A stretch of 64,000 nt of DNA from Setoptus koraiensis (Eukaryota > Arthropoda): positions 19,468,001 through 19,532,000 of the forward strand of contig CM106586.1 of assembly GCA_048013815.1 (NCBI GenBank), written 5' to 3'. The notes below the pieces were generated by a model. The model saw only the letters and a program-made list of their open reading frames with translations. It ran no database searches and had not been told where the DNA came from. Position numbers and translations under genes: made by a program. Shown piece after piece: positions 8,551-21,718 of the stretch (position 1 is its first letter; every line of letters starts with the position of its first letter).

Positions 8551-10440
8551 GCCTTATCGACCATTATCCGAGCCAATAACACAGCCAGGCGAGCTGTATA
8601 GTGTACATAATACAGGCGACGACAGAGAGAGATGAAGGTTTTCATGGTCGAATTGGTGATAATTGATTTTCAATTTGTTTTCATCGTTGGCCAATAAACG
8701 CCAACAATGAGCCCAATGGCACGGATCGGATCTGGCAAATTTAAAAATTGTAAAAATATCAGTGTGCAGTTGTGCAACTCACAACAGCCGCTTCCAAACC
8801 AGGTAGTAGCCGTGCCATTAGCCAGCCAGCCAGCCAGCCAGCCAGCCAGTTTGTGAGTGCGTTGCCGGCCAGTGGCGAGACGCAAACGAACAAACGATCG
8901 CCTGATATCGGGCAATCTCCATGGGCCAATTATCGGCCGATCGAGATGTTTTCCATTCTATTTTCCGTTACACTTTCCACTATATCTGTTCTCTCATATT
9001 TTCCATTACATCTATTATAGCCGACTTAATATATCCGATATAATGATCCGATATAACATATCCGATGTATAATACAGCCCGAGAGAGAGGGCGCCAAATT
9101 GAGCGCCTGGATGTAATCAAAATTGAGCGCCTGGATAATGAAAATTGAGCAAAATGCAAACTGAGCACAACATCCACTGACGACAACAGCATCAGACGAT
9201 GCTACAATAATGGCGCAATTATCGCCTAATTGACTACTACTGGTCGATCACAGCGCCAGTTGGCCAGTTAAAACAATGTCGTCCCAAAGGCTAATTTGCA
9301 ATCTCATTATTATATTTATTTATAACTGCATTTATACGGCCGCCATTTGTGTGTTTTGGCTGGCATACCTATTACACCTGTAATGGAAATGCACTGAGAC
9401 CATTCTGTCGTGTTTGCAAGCCGCTTGTTATCTGGCCAGCAATCTTATTAGCGGCAGTGGGCACTAATGGTCGTTGTGCACGATTACGCAACAGCCTACA
9501 TGCTTTGTTGCGTCTCTTCGCGTCTCTTCTCGCCTCGTCTCGGCCCGTCCGTTTGTGCAGTTACGCAACCCTTTGGCTTCATTGGCGCTCACGTCGCCGG
9601 TCGTCGCATCTATTTGCATCGGTGGCCGGACAGGTGAGATTCTTTTATTAGAAACGATTATCACAACAGAGCGAGCGAGCGAGCAAATAAACAAACAAAC
9701 AAACGAACAAACAAACAAACGAACGCTGACCAGTCAAGTAGATGAACTGGCCAGCGGTGATTAGAGACACTCTCTAATAGAGAGTGATCATTAGCTAATA
9801 ATAATAACGATGCTGCCGCGCTAACTAAAAGCTGCAAACACCGCACAACAATAACACCGTGTGTTACATAACCCGAGATTAGGCCATTGTTAGTTAGCTA
9901 ATGATACGCTCTCATCCATACTCATATCACACTGATATCAATTATGGCGCCTGATTGCGCATTGTCGCCCCACGGCTCAGTCACACCAATGTGGGCCCAC
10001 AAGGAAGCTGACTGGCTGAATGCCGTCTGGCAATTTGTGCAAATTATCCGCTAACGCGGATAATTTCATATATCCGCGCTTTGTGTTATAGGCGGCGCAC
10101 AATGCGCACCATTTGTGGCTAGCGAGCCGGCGAGCTTGTGTCGCCATCCCTAAGAGTGTGTGTGTGCTGGAATTTCTAACAGTTTGTGTGTGCCAAGGAA
10201 GAGATTAAAATAAGCCGCCAAGTTGCCGGTGAGCTTGGGTGCCCGGCCCGGTCGCCGGGCTTGGCCGCCGGGCTGCGTTTGCGGCGGGCGAATCACGAGT
10301 GACACGACAACTCTGGCGCTGTCGCCCGGTGCGGCGATGCCCGGCCGGGCCAAACGCCGAGCGCGATAGGCGAAAAGAGTTGCGCCGAGCCGCCGCATGA
10401 GACGGCTGCGCCGCCTGTCCGCTGTCCACAGCGGCACTCC

Positions 10441-10516
10441 AGAGTCCGCAGCCAGAGTCCGCGGCCAGAGTCCGCAGCCGGAGTCCGCAGCCCGCACTCG
10501 GCACTCGGCACTCGGC
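10441..10516. repeat. Tandem repeats, 13-bp unit x4 then 7-bp unit x3
   Basis: AGAGTCCGCAGCC occurs four times with single changes and is followed by three copies of ACTCGGC. The frames opened by this array read as repetitive peptides and are not taken as coding. Confidence 0.85.
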
Positions 10517-10674
10517 AGCCCGGAGTCCGGAGCGGCTCAACAGGTGAAACGGGAGATGTGTGCATCTGGCAGCAGTGTGTGTGTCGGCGACAAGAGCGGC
10601 GCATAATAATGACCATTATCATCAAAAACAATGGTATCGCACACAAACAAACAAACAAACAACCAATACAAGTG

Positions 10675-10740
10675 GACAACGAGAGCGGACAACGAGAGCG
10701 GTCAGACGAGCGGTCAGACGAGCGGACAACGAGAGCGGAC
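10675..10740. repeat. Compound tandem repeat
   Basis: Two copies of GACAACGAGAGCG, two of GTCAGACGAGCG, then one more of the first unit. Confidence 0.85.
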
Positions 10741-11305
10741 AAGCAAACAAACGGACAGATCCGGCAAACACATTTGAGAACAAGCAGGCGTTGCATGGTG
10801 GCTACTACAGTGGGCAACTCGGATAACAGATTGGGATAATTGTTGTTGTTATTTTGTTGTGAGAGGGCTCCGTCTGGCGCTAAGCTGAGTGTGCCAGCGA
10901 TCGCCGGTTATTATCGCAATGGAGGATTCATCGAGAATTCAATTCAATAATATAATAATATCCATATATCATAATGCAATAATAATATCCACACAATAAC
11001 ACAATAATAATAACACACTCGGCTGCAGCCAACTGACCATACTGCACCACGCTGCACCGCGCTGCACCATGCGCCGCACTTTACAATTATAATGAGCCAT
11101 ATCTTGATTTAATTATTACGTAACACTGGTGTGAGTTACAGGCAACAGGCTCAAGTCGACTTATGGCTGTGAGTGGCTCATGTGTTGCGCTGCCGCAATC
11201 TACAATCTCAACAAGTTGTGTGCGCGCCTTGCCAGATTAATTATTGCCATTGCTCGCCTCAACTCTTTACTTCCCATTTCAGCTCGCCTCGCCTAACCTC
11301 ACCTA

Positions 11306-11372
11306 GCTCACCTGTGCTCACCTGTGCTCACCTGTGCTCACCCGTGCTCACCTGTACTCAGCTGTGCTCGCC
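11306..11372. repeat. Tandem array of a 10-bp E-box unit
   Basis: GCTCACCTGT is repeated about six to seven times with a few changes. Each unit holds the E-box CACCTG; read on the other strand it is ACAGGTGAGC, a 5' splice-site-like word. Confidence 0.85.
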
Positions 11373-12303
11373 GGCGCTAATCTGTGTTGTTGTTGTAGTT
11401 GCGACAAGGGCCGCCAATCGCCAACGGTAATAATTATCATTGATAATCAATTCGGTTTGTTGTTGATGAAGTTTTGGCAAAACTTCGACAACAACAAACG
11501 CGACGCGACGCAACGCGCTTCAAACGGACAAACAAAGGCAGCAACACCGATAAGCGGCCGCTTGAAATTATCGCCAGACGACGCTCATCTGGCCAGTTAC
11601 ACACACCGATTGTAACAATTGTTGTGCGCTTACGTAACAGTTGGGCGGTGTGCGAGCCGAGTCACGACACGACAGCGTCGTTGGCGCTTGTTCGCCAAAT
11701 GGCCGACTGGCCGCTGATAAGTTATTCACACGTTGATCACTCTGAAATAGATGTGATTTACGAGATATCGCGACCCTCTAATCGCACTGCGCCGGACACT
11801 GCGCTGGACACTGCGCTGCGATCGGGGGCTAGCGCACTCAGGTGATTACAGCGCCGGTTGTTGTCGCGTTGAATTACATATTATTATTAATATTTTTGTT
11901 TGTGATTATGTAACGTAAACTGTGCGCGACCGGACAGCCCAGCGAACACATGTCGCCTGCTTCCTTGTGCCCGGACGGCGGGTCGGCGGACGGCGGGTCG
12001 GCGGTCGGGTGTTGAGACTTTCGCGCCTCGTTATACATATCGCGGGCGCCATCGGGCTCGGGCATCAAGTGCTCACTGAAAATCTCGTAATGCAATCAGC
12101 TCAAAATGCCACATTACGCGCATATCTTGTGCGCTGTCTAATTAGTTGTTGCGCAACTGCTAATGACAACCAACAACTAACGTTCTGTGCTCGGCTGATT
12201 GTAGATGATTAGTGCCCAAACATGAATATTGCCAGCCTTGCAAATGCCTAATTAACGCGCTCATTGGCTCGCAAGCCGGCAACCAGCCAATTATTTGTAT
12301 CTC

Positions 12304-12360
12304 CTCACCTGTATGATCAACTCACCTGTATGATCAACTCGCCTGTATCAACTCACCTGG
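12304..12360. repeat. Tandem repeat, 17-bp unit
   Basis: CTCACCTGTATGATCAA is repeated about three times with decay and again carries CACCTG in each unit. Confidence 0.75.
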
Positions 12361-12748
12361 ATAATGCACCTGTATCAGCCAGGTGAGCCTGCCTAATAGT
12401 GTGCACGATATGTGCATGCGCTGTCGGGTCGCATGGCCGCCGACAGGTAACACGATAGCTGGGGCCCGTGAGCTGGTGACAGATGAATTGCAATTGCGCA
12501 ACAATTGCCACTATTGAGTGCGATATTCGTGCGATCATTATTATATTCGCCGACTAGCCATGACCCCAGCGGTTCAACTGCAGTTGTTACTGCCAACGGC
12601 TGATTTAACAGCGCGATTTAATTCAAAGATTTAATTTTGCATGTGCACATAATGTGCTACAATATGCAAATATGTTTTTGTCCAGTCGGGATGTCGTCGT
12701 CAAGTGTCGTTGCGCTAAAAGCGTTCAGCTTTTACACGCTGCCTTTTA

Positions 12749-12780
12749 CATTGTTGGCCCGTTTCGATGGGCCAACAATG
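12749..12780. repeat. Perfect 12-bp hairpin
   Basis: CATTGTTGGCCC and its exact inverse GGGCCAACAATG are separated by eight bases. Confidence 0.85.
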
Positions 12781-13001
12781 TTTCGTTGGCTCGACGCCTT
12801 CGACTGGCCCAGCGACAAGCGGCCACAATACATACAATATATGACGCCACACTGACCATAAGTCCTCTGGCACAGGTCGGCGCGGCTCGAAAAGCCGGCC
12901 ACTCGACCGTTTAGCCAGCGAGCAGGGTCCAGGGGCAGTTTCGCTGACAAGCGGACACAACAAGTATTTTGTAACAACAAAATACCCAACAGACCAACTT
13001 T

Positions 13002-13039
13002 ACGAGAGAGCCCGTTATGAACGAGAGAGCCCGTTATGA
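13002..13039. repeat. Tandem repeat, 19-bp unit x2
   Basis: ACGAGAGAGCCCGTTATGA occurs twice without change. Confidence 0.9.
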
Positions 13040-13135
13040 AATGACAAGCAGATGATATGCAAATTGCACTGGGCCGAACAACGGGAATGTCGTTGTTTCA
13101 ATTAGCGACGGTCATTAATGTCAATTAATTTGTTG

Positions 13136-13746
13136 CATTGTTGCTGCTGTTGCTGTTGCGCAACAACAACACGGTTGATGTCGGCGGCGGTGGTTGCTGT
13201 TGTTGCAAATGCGCCAACGAGGCCACTGATACCACGAAAAGCATTGTGCGAGTCTCGGCTCGCAGTCCGTTAACCGTGCACCAATTGACCACACTCGCTC
13301 TCAGTTGTTGTTGTTGCTGTTGTTGTGCTGTTGTTGCGTTGTTGTTGCTGTTGTTGTGTTGTTGTTGTGTTGTTGTTGTTGCAGCTGTGGCTGCTGTTGC
13401 GCAACACCACAGCAGCGGCAACAACAGTAACAACAACAACAGCAAGACCGTTGTGTTGTTGCGGTGCTGCCATGGCAACCGTGGCCGCTCGCTGCACCAC
13501 ACTCGTGGCTTGACCGACTCACGGCACTTCTGTCAGTCTCGTCACAACTCACACACACACGCACACACACACACACACTGCGCTGTCTTGTTAGTGACCA
13601 CAGGTTAACAAAAGGTAAACAAACAAAAGTTGCGCAATGCCCACACACAAATGTAGTTGTCATATGTAAATTGTTGTTGTTGTTGTTGTTGTATGAGGTT
13701 TCTCGCTTCATTTGCTGGTATTGTTGTTGTTGTTGATACTGTTGTC
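13136..13746. repeat. TTG/CAA microsatellite cluster with a CA run
   Basis: Long imperfect TTG (GTT, TGC) runs at about 13136-13160, 13303-13383, 13673-13692 and 13720-13742 alternate with a CAA run on the same strand near 13415-13443. A CA run lies at 13551-13579. Poly-Q, N, L or C frames come out on both strands and look like repeat artefacts. Confidence 0.85.
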
Positions 13747-14105
13747 GTTGCTGCTCATTGGAGTGCTCATTCGGGCTCATTTAGTCTATTTAGACTGCTA
13801 ATTTAGAGCGTTTTGCGTGTGCGTTTGTGCTGGCCACAACAAACACCAATCGCTGTCACCTTGCCTGACACCTGACTCACCTGGCCAACAAGCTGCTTGT
13901 AAGTAGCTTGCCAGCGAGTTACAAGTTGTGTGACCGCTGCCCAGTGCCAGTGACAGCCGCAGAAACAAAAGTCAGCTGTTGTTACAATTGTTTGTTTACC
14001 TGTTAAATTGTATTTGTTGGCCAGAGAGTGCAAGAGAGTTTAAAGTGCAGCCACTAACTAACAAAATCTCGTATCTGAGCACAGGTGAGCCACAGTCACC
14101 AGATT

Positions 14106-14158
14106 GTTGTGTCCAGCCAATTGGTTGTGTCCAGCCAATTGGTTGTGTCCAGCCAATG
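14106..14158. repeat. Tandem repeat, 18-bp unit x3
   Basis: GTTGTGTCCAGCCAATTG is repeated nearly three times; the last copy is incomplete. Confidence 0.85.
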
Positions 14159-15094
14159 CAAGCAGCATATTGGCCTATATGGTGACAAGATGGCTCTCAC
14201 GCCGTTATCTTCGCAGCATCTAAATGGCCTCTCACTGACGTTATCAGTGGCCGTATCAGTGGCCGTATCAGTCGCTGAATCACTTGCTATGTCAGTTGCG
14301 ATCTCACCTGCGGTATCGCCTACAAATCCCTTACGAAACTTGCCAAATACACGCCAAATAACGAGAAGATCCGCTTCAATTGCACCGGCCACTTGCCGGC
14401 CTCTCTAATTGAGAATCTCCATTGCTTCATTTGCATCCACGAAATTTGCGCCCCGCTCATTCGACAGGTGATTCGACAGGCCACACATTGCCGTCGAGTG
14501 GCTCGCAGTGAGTCAGTGAGCGCTAATCAGCTTACGTAATCGGCTCACCTTGTTATCTATGTTGCGTCATCGTGTGTGCGCTGTCACAAATTGCTCAGGT
14601 GACTCACATGAGCGGCCGCGCTTCGGACAAATTGACGGACAGCACTTTTTATTAGCATTATGTAATCGCTGTTAGTATGTTAGCTGTGTCGGTATGTTAT
14701 TATCTCTGTTAGTGTGTTATCTCTGTTGACCATCACGGTGTCATGTACGCACTTTGTTTGCATTTGCATACCTATTTACATAAGCGCGACTGCATCATCG
14801 CTCGGTAGTGACGCGCTCATTGAAATTGACTATGAAATGAGCGGTCGTTTTTGACAAGTTTCACCATTGAATTATTAATTTTTTGTTTATTAATTATTCT
14901 GTTAATGTTGCGCAACTGTACGTTGACGTTGTGTGCAACTGGTGGTTGCTCGTTTGTTGTTGGTTGGCCGGCTCTAGCGAGTCGACATTGATAACGCATT
15001 GACAATAACGCGCATCGATGCTAATTGGCTCGAACAGCCATCCATCATCAATGATGTTGGAGCGGGCAAAAAGTGGACACTAACAGCCTGCGAG

Positions 15095-15160
15095 TTACCT
15101 GTAACTTACCTGTAACTTACCTGCAACTTACCTGCAACTTACCTGCAACTTACCTGTAAG
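15095..15160. repeat. Tandem repeat, 11-bp unit x6
   Basis: TTACCTGTAAC or TTACCTGCAAC is repeated six times. Read on the minus strand each unit is G-T-T-A-C-AGGTAA, a donor-like word. No exon structure supports six real splice sites. Confidence 0.9.
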
Positions 15161-15418
15161 TTGCGGGCTGTGAGCAGTAGCGGTCACTGGGACACTTTGC
15201 TAACGAGCGGCAATATTCAATTGGCCATTTCGGGCCAAAAAAGAAACCATTTTTAATTGGCGAAATGAATTGTTTGCCTCACAAGGCTGCCGCTGCCCAT
15301 CAGCACTAATTCGGCTCGCTTGCTCGTTTCCGGTTCAACGTGAGCCCTCTGAGAGCGCTCGCAAAGTGCGCCAATCTGGCGATAAAAGGGCACGATTAAG
15401 AGGCGAGATATGTTCGCC

Positions 15419-15500
15419 AGTTGTTGTTGATGCTGTTGTTGCGCTGTTGTTGCGCTGTTGTTGCGCTGTTGTTGCGCTGTTGTTGGCGCTGTTGTTGATG
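15419..15500. repeat. TTG array with 12-bp period
   Basis: GCTGTTGTTGCG is repeated about five times inside a longer TTG-rich run. Confidence 0.85.
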
Positions 15501-15977
15501 CCGTCGTTGCCGGTTTAACGAGATACGGAAATCATTACGGTGTGTGAGTGCGATGACAAAAGGATTGCATTGTTGCGTAAGTGTTGTCTGGCCGCCATTG
15601 GCCGCTATTGGAGTGGCCGAGTGCGGCCAGGTAAATAGCGAGGAATAAACAAACAACACACAAGGCAAGACAAAATGATGCAATGATGCAATGATGCCAC
15701 ATAAACATGACAGCAGATAAGCTGATGGATCAGCTGATTGTATCATCGTGGTCAGCATGGTCGTCATTGTGCTCGTCACTGTCGTCTCATGACACAATCA
15801 TGGGCAGTAACAGTCGCAGCGGCATCGTACGACGCGGATGATACACACGCAGTGATGTGGCAGCGATGAAAAAGGGATCAAAACAACAACAAACATCGGG
15901 AAGTCCTATTATTGATAGTGCCTTTGTAGTGCGACACACAGTCCGCTTGCTCCGTTGCTGTTGTTGCTGTTATTGCA

Positions 15978-16028
15978 TCACTCTATCAGTTGCGTCACTC
16001 TATCAGTTGCGTCACTCTATCAGTTGCA
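15978..16028. repeat. Tandem repeat, 17-bp unit x3
   Basis: TCACTCTATCAGTTGCG is repeated three times with one change in the last. A separate doubled word, AAGCGCGTCTTGCC, follows at once. Confidence 0.9.
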
Positions 16029-16711
16029 TCACAAGCGCGTCTTGCCAAGCGCGTCTTGCCATGTTTGTCTAACAGTTCGTTTGTAAGCGAGCTGGCGGCA
16101 AGACCAATAGAGAGACCGAGAGAGAGAGAGAGAGAGAGAGACCGAGAGAGACAAGAGCGGTTGTTTTAGGAGCAACAAGTGTCAGAAATTGGCGGCTGAT
16201 TATGATCGATTAAATGTAGATGAATGACGCGCATCATTTTGGCCACTTTGGCCAGTTTGGCCAGCTAGCGGCCACTTAGCAACCGCATGTGTCCGGTGTG
16301 TGCATTCAAATGGCTACGATGTGGCTCGGACCTCGCCACTCTAACACTACACATACACTATACACTCTGTACATAGGCCGCTACACATTACGTGACAGGC
16401 GCCAACAAGTGTTACAGTGCCCATTACACAATACCCAATACACCTGATCCATGATGATGCAATATCCAATTTCCACTTTTATTGCTACGTAACTCTCTCT
16501 GTGGCTGCTGGCCACAGAGTAACCCGTTGCATCGCTGCCTGTCGCAACAATACCTGTTGTAACGTTACCTGTAAACAAACTACTACAACTGGCACAAATA
16601 CTGCAACTACTAGAGGCGGATGTGCAGCGCCACTTGTTGTTGTTGAGTTGGTGGCGTTGCGTAAGCCGCTAGCCGCTTCCAGATGCCGGCTGCGCAATTG
16701 ATGCCACGCAA

Positions 16712-16755
16712 TTGTTGTTGTTGTTGTTGTTGTTGTCGTCGTCGTCGTCGTCGTT
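16712..16755. repeat. TTG then TCG microsatellite
   Basis: Eight TTG-type units pass directly into seven TCG-type units. Confidence 0.9.
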
Positions 16756-17187
16756 GCGTAACAGTGCGGTTATGTAACAGTCATCAGTTTGTGGACCAGT
16801 CACAATTCGATTACAGATGATGTTGGTACTGGCGCATACAACTGCTATTACTAATCGCACATTTGACGCCCGATTGTTCCAAACGATGACGCAGATCATC
16901 TCAAACTGATCAGCTGACATGAGCTTGTTGCCGTTGCATAATAATAACAGGCTGCCGAATGATGAGGTGTTGATCAGCTTGACATTGTTGTTGTTGCTGC
17001 TGCTGTTGCTGTTGGTCAACGACAACAACAATGTCGATGATGAGCATCAATAATTGGTAATAAGTTGGTGGTTGCGTCGCCCGGCGCCATTAGCTTTTCA
17101 CCAGGTGGCGTTGGCATGGTGATGCTGGACAGTCGCCTAGTGAGCTGCTAGCAGCAACCCTCACAATGCACAATCACAACTGTTGCA

Positions 17188-17188
<1 letters not shown>

Positions 17189-17236
<48 letters not shown>
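17189..17236. repeat. TTG microsatellite, about 16 units
   Basis: This is the longest uninterrupted TTG run in the window. Confidence 0.95.
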
Positions 17237-17237
<1 letters not shown>

Positions 17238-18454
17238 GCCGCAACATCGATCATATGATCATATTATCAACAGCGAGCTATAAGTTTGTTGTCAGCTATG
17301 AGCCGGGCACGAAGACGAGCTAAAATACCTGTGATACAGTTATGTAACACCATGCAGTTATAATGCAGTTATTATATATTATATAGAAACACAGTTATAG
17401 TTATAGTGAATATAAATACACACACCAACCGCTACACCGCGCAACCAGACGCAAACTGACGTTGCGTCATCATGTTCTGTCCTGTCACACAGGATTTTGC
17501 ACAGGTGAGGCGCTCACACAGGTGAGCGGTCTAACTGGCTCTATTTGTGGCATGGCTGACAATGTGTGAACGGCCAAATCGATTTGGCTTGGCCAGCCAA
17601 CAGCAACGACAAGCGCTCACTTTCGCTCTCGAATCGCTGGCGCATTGTCCACAAGTGGCCAGCGATGGCCAGTATGAGGCAACGTTGCATTCACGCCACC
17701 ATGTCTCATGTTGTGTCGGCATCTATCCGTTTTGCGGCGTCCACGCCACCAATTGAAACGAGTGACCATCAGCCGACATGCCAATCGATTGGCGAGATTG
17801 GCTCGACGGGCGCGCATTTCCGCTCCAAAATTCCGCTCCAAAATTTCGCTACGAAATTCCGTTACAGAATTGCGCTCCAAAATTCATGTGCGCAATTGAA
17901 TGCGGAAAATGTCGATGATGTAAAACACAAACACAAGGCAAGTTTATTCCGGCCAGGCACCACCAAGCTGCCACAATCCATGCCCGCTTGGCCAGTGTCA
18001 CGCTAGTCGCATTGCCAGTGTGATGCTAGTGACGACGACGACGACAAAATGTCTCGTTTCATCGAGTGGCCGGCCCCAAATATTATAATAATGTACCGTA
18101 TATCGCATTGCGCAATTGAATGACAAATGGGCTTTGGCCCTCTGGCGGCGGAATTTGACGCACTAAGAATTAGAGCACAATGTAAGATGTGATTTATGCT
18201 CTCCCGAGTTGAGACTGCTGCCAACCTGTTGGCTCGCTCATGCTATCCGTCTTGTGCTGGTGCCTTGCTTGTGCCGGATGCGCATTTTACACAATTACAA
18301 ACTGTTTAAACATAAAACCGACTGGCTCGTTAGTATAACTGCTTCTTTATTTGGTCTGGCTGGTTGCATTTGGAGTGGCTCACAAGCCAGGCTGACAAGT
18401 CGCCAGTGCGGCCACAATAACGAATGAAGCTGAATAATGACAGGTGAAAGTGCT

Positions 18455-18531
18455 CGTTTCTTGGTTCAATTGCAACGAATTGCAACGAATCCAACGAACC
18501 CAACGAATCCAACGAATTGAACCAAGAAACG
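18455..18531. repeat. 17-bp perfect hairpin with a repetitive loop
   Basis: CGTTTCTTGGTTCAATT (18455-18471) and its exact inverse (18515-18531) enclose a 43-base loop made of variants of CCAACGAAT and GCAACGAAT. Confidence 0.85.
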
Positions 18532-19392
18532 AAGCGCCAGTCGAAAAGACCAAAACAAAATGAAATTACGCGCCCAACTCAATGGTCAATCGATTCGCAT
18601 CGTCGGCAACCGGATGGGTCAAGTTTGAGTTTCACACATGAACAATGATCCCGTTTGGGTTGCTCTCAATGCGCACACAAACTGCTGTGCAAATTGTTGA
18701 ATGGCTGGTTAAATTTGTTGTGCCTGTTATATCGCAACAACACACAAAAATTATGCATAGCAAGCGAGCAGCATTATGGCAATTATACCATTGGTTAGAC
18801 CGTATTTCGCCGCATTCCATTTGACTATATGAATGATGCAACTGTCTAAGTGATATAACTGTATAAATGATGATCCGACTGTCTAAATGATATAACTGCA
18901 TCAATGATAAAACTGTATAAATGATGCAACTATTGTGCGCATCATTTATACAGTTTTATTGTTGTTGTTTGTTGTTGGCAGCGGTGTGGCGCATGCCCGA
19001 AAAGTTCTAGGTCATGTGTGTCCAGTAGCCAGATAATTAATAATTCATCTATGACGTAACCACCGTTAGCTGGCCCTAACGAGTCACTAGCAGTGACGGT
19101 CTGACCGGCTCAACTGGACAACGGAACGGACAGCAAGCAAACAAACAAGCAACGGTCATTGACTTGTCCGATTCGTTATATTGCAATGTTGCATTGCATT
19201 GCATCATCATATTAGATTACATTATCGTATTATATTATTGGCGCAACAATGATGTGCGAGCCGCAATCGACGGGCCCCAACGAGAGCGGTTGCTGTATGG
19301 CCAACTCAATCGATTGGCTCATCGTTAATTATCGATTGATGTTAATTACTGCTATACCAACGTATCGCTGTGCCACTGTGCCGTTGCAAGTG

Positions 19393-19426
19393 CCAGTTGG
19401 CGAGCCAGTGCAAGCTCGCCAACTGG
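19393..19426. repeat. Perfect 12-bp hairpin
   Basis: CCAGTTGGCGAG and CTCGCCAACTGG are separated by ten bases. Confidence 0.85.
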
Positions 19427-20046
19427 CTAGAATCACACGACAGCAAGCTTGTAATTGTTAAGGGGGCAGTTTAGTTTAGTCGAGCGCCGACAGGTGGCCG
19501 ACCAGGTGAGCGGGCGCCCCGGCAGCGAGTGAAGCGCATGCGCGCGAATCAACATTGCACCAACAACAGCGTGAGCAAGCTAACTGGCGTTTGGCGTTTG
19601 GCGTTTGGCGCTTGGAGAACGCTGGACACTGCAACAATTGGAGAAGGGTAAAAGGCGAAAGTAAGCGAAACTGTGCTTGTGTTACGCAACAGTGCCATTT
19701 TGGCAAGAGGCGGGCACAGCGCGGAAAGCAAGAGTTTTCTTTGCACTCAGCTGAGTCAGCTGAGTCAGCTGACCATGCCGAGTTAGCTGGCCGAAGCAAA
19801 GTGGCTGCCCAGTGGCCAGTGAAAGTGTTACCGTGCAAGCGTACCGTTACAGTTATAGAGCGCACCGTTAGACGAGCGTTGGCAAGCGACAGGCGAGAGA
19901 TTGCATAGAGGGCGCGATTGATGTGCGCGCGAGTAAATCAATAATAATCTGTATCATCTTCTACGCAACACTTTGCGTTACTTGCGTCACCTTACAACTC
20001 ACCTGTGTGTTTGTGTGTGTTGAGCCGAAGCTTCTTAGCGCGCGCC

Positions 20047-20127
20047 CAACAACAACAACAACAACAACAGCGACAACAACAACAGCAACAACAACAGCGA
20101 CAACAACAGCAGCAACAACGACAGCAG
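20047..20127. repeat. CAA/CAG/CGA trinucleotide array
   Basis: Imperfect ACA-frame repeat. One frame reads as a threonine/alanine run, but it lacks an upstream ATG. Confidence 0.9.
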
Positions 20128-20737
20128 CTCAGTTAGTTATTGGGCACTGGCCAGCGCTGAGGTCTCAATCAAGCTCACCTAAGCAAGCAAATGAGTGCAA
20201 GCAAAGATCAAACAGACTCATCAATTGCGAGTAAATCTCACTCATTGTCAATCGTCGTCCCAGCCGAGTCGTCATTCAAATTTGTACGCCACACCGACAC
20301 CGACAGCCACAACAACAACAAATGAACAATTTACGCACGCTTGCGAACGTAACATTTATTTATTATTTAAATATTTAATTATATTCACAATTGTCAGTTG
20401 TCAGCAGCAGCAAACGATAGTAAAAGTTGGTGCAAAATATCAAAGTGATCGACACAAGCCGCACACACACACTCAAGTACAGAGCTGATAATTGTGAGAT
20501 ATTTCATTCAAGCGGATGTGTCATACTCGCTGGCCGTTACATAATCAATAATAAGCACAGTGTCACGAGCAAACCAAGCAAGCATCGCATTTCGCAAACA
20601 TCCCATTCGCCCAACAGCAGCACCCATTCAGAGCCCATATAGAGGCTCTTTAATAGAGCGAAATAGAGCACCGCGAATATACCAGAAACAGGGAATCGGC
20701 CGACCGGACGACGAGGCATCGCATCGCAAACATCACA

Positions 20738-20810
20738 ATGGCACCCCAGATTGACACGTCCCGGCACAGGGCAACAGGGTGTTGGTGGCGCAGAAAATCG
20801 CCAGCATCGG
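20738..20810 (+). CDS. Candidate first coding exon (low confidence)
   Basis: An ATG in good context (CACAATGGC) opens a 24-codon frame starting MAPQIDTSRHRATGCWWR and ending at GG|GTAAGTTG, a near-consensus 5' splice site, in phase 1. The next place I can join it in frame is CAATAG|CCGGCACGATGG just before the CPAP1-like start at 33500. That would add about 28 residues before its signal peptide. The acceptor has a weak pyrimidine tract, and phase agreement happens by chance one time in three. RNA evidence would be needed to believe it. Confidence 0.2.
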
Positions 20811-21657
20811 GTAAGTTGATCGGCGCTACAAGAGCCCCAAACAGTCAGTCATTCAGCTGGACCTTGTATCTATAGTTATACATATAGTTAGACTTATAGT
20901 TGTCTAGTGGCGGTTAGTTGGTGTCACTTTCAGGCTGAAAGTTTCAGCGCGATTATTACGCGATTCGATACAATGATGTTGGCTCGAAATTGGTCTCGTG
21001 TCTGTCGCGTCTCACGGCTAATTAGCGCGCCCGACGGCGGAGGGATATGTGCTCAAAATAATGATAATTACAATGATAATATTCTGTGAACTGTGAACGA
21101 CGAGCGGATATTTTTAGTTGGACTGGGCGAGTGAGCTGCCGGCCGCAATGAACAGTGTGCTGAACAGGTGAGTTGGCTTTGCGACATGTTAACGGGATGC
21201 AAACAACACGACAGGTTGCTCGCTCGCTCGCTCGCTAACATGCAGCTCGAGCCGACAAGACAAGCTGTCAGCTGAGACAAAGTGGCCAGTGGTGTCATCA
21301 TGCGAACGCGGCATGACGCAATGACGCAATGATATTAATACATGCGAATATAAAAGTATGAGAGAAGTTGTTATACAGCGAGAGCTTGCCGACAGTTGAG
21401 AGCCCGCATCGTGGCCCGACGTTATTTTGCAACAGCGGCAGCGGCATTGTTGCAACGACAGCAGCAGCAGCAGCGTATTATAGCAGCCCATTATTCGGGT
21501 ATTACGCAACGCAACGCAACGCACCGAATGCAAAGTTGCATAATACTGTTGCCTGTTGCGTAATACTGTTGCCTCGGCTCAAGTTGCGCCCGAAGTTTAG
21601 ACAAACCGATGATACAGTTTAGTTGTCGACTGGCTGTCAGAAGCTCGCCACTCGACT

Positions 21658-21661
<4 letters not shown>

Positions 21662-21717
<56 letters not shown>
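21662..21717. repeat. GT dinucleotide repeat, 28 units
   Basis: Uninterrupted GT repeat directly after CTCACC. Confidence 0.95.

Positions 21718-21718
<1 letters not shown>

Larger units (their letters stand above)
8551..13135. other. Intergenic, tandem-repeat-rich, no gene found
   Basis: No protein-like frame was found. The stretch contains (GCCA)n at 8821-8849, GAGC/AAAC tetranucleotide runs at 9670-9726, a 10-bp hairpin at 10042-10065, several 10-19-bp tandem arrays (10441-10516, 10675-10740, 11306-11372, 12304-12360, 13002-13039) and a 12-bp perfect hairpin at 12749-12780. TTACGTAAC-type and CAGGTGAG-type words recur throughout. Confidence 0.55.
13747..20737. other. Intergenic, no confirmed gene
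   Basis: No conserved protein was found. Besides the listed repeats, the stretch is dense in RTTRYGYAAY words (for example near 14532, 14907, 16485, 16754, 16770, 17339 and 19680) and CAGGTGA words (13878, 14080, 14308, 17505, 19490, 19997). The last few hundred bases could be the 5' UTR of the candidate exon at 20738. Confidence 0.5.

Noticed and set aside
13136-13780. Poly-Q, poly-N, poly-L and poly-C frames
   Set aside because: All come from TTG/CAA microsatellites and appear on both strands.
15095-15160. Series of splice-donor-like words
   Set aside because: Six evenly spaced donors in an 11-bp array cannot be real exon ends; no exon-like frame adjoins them.
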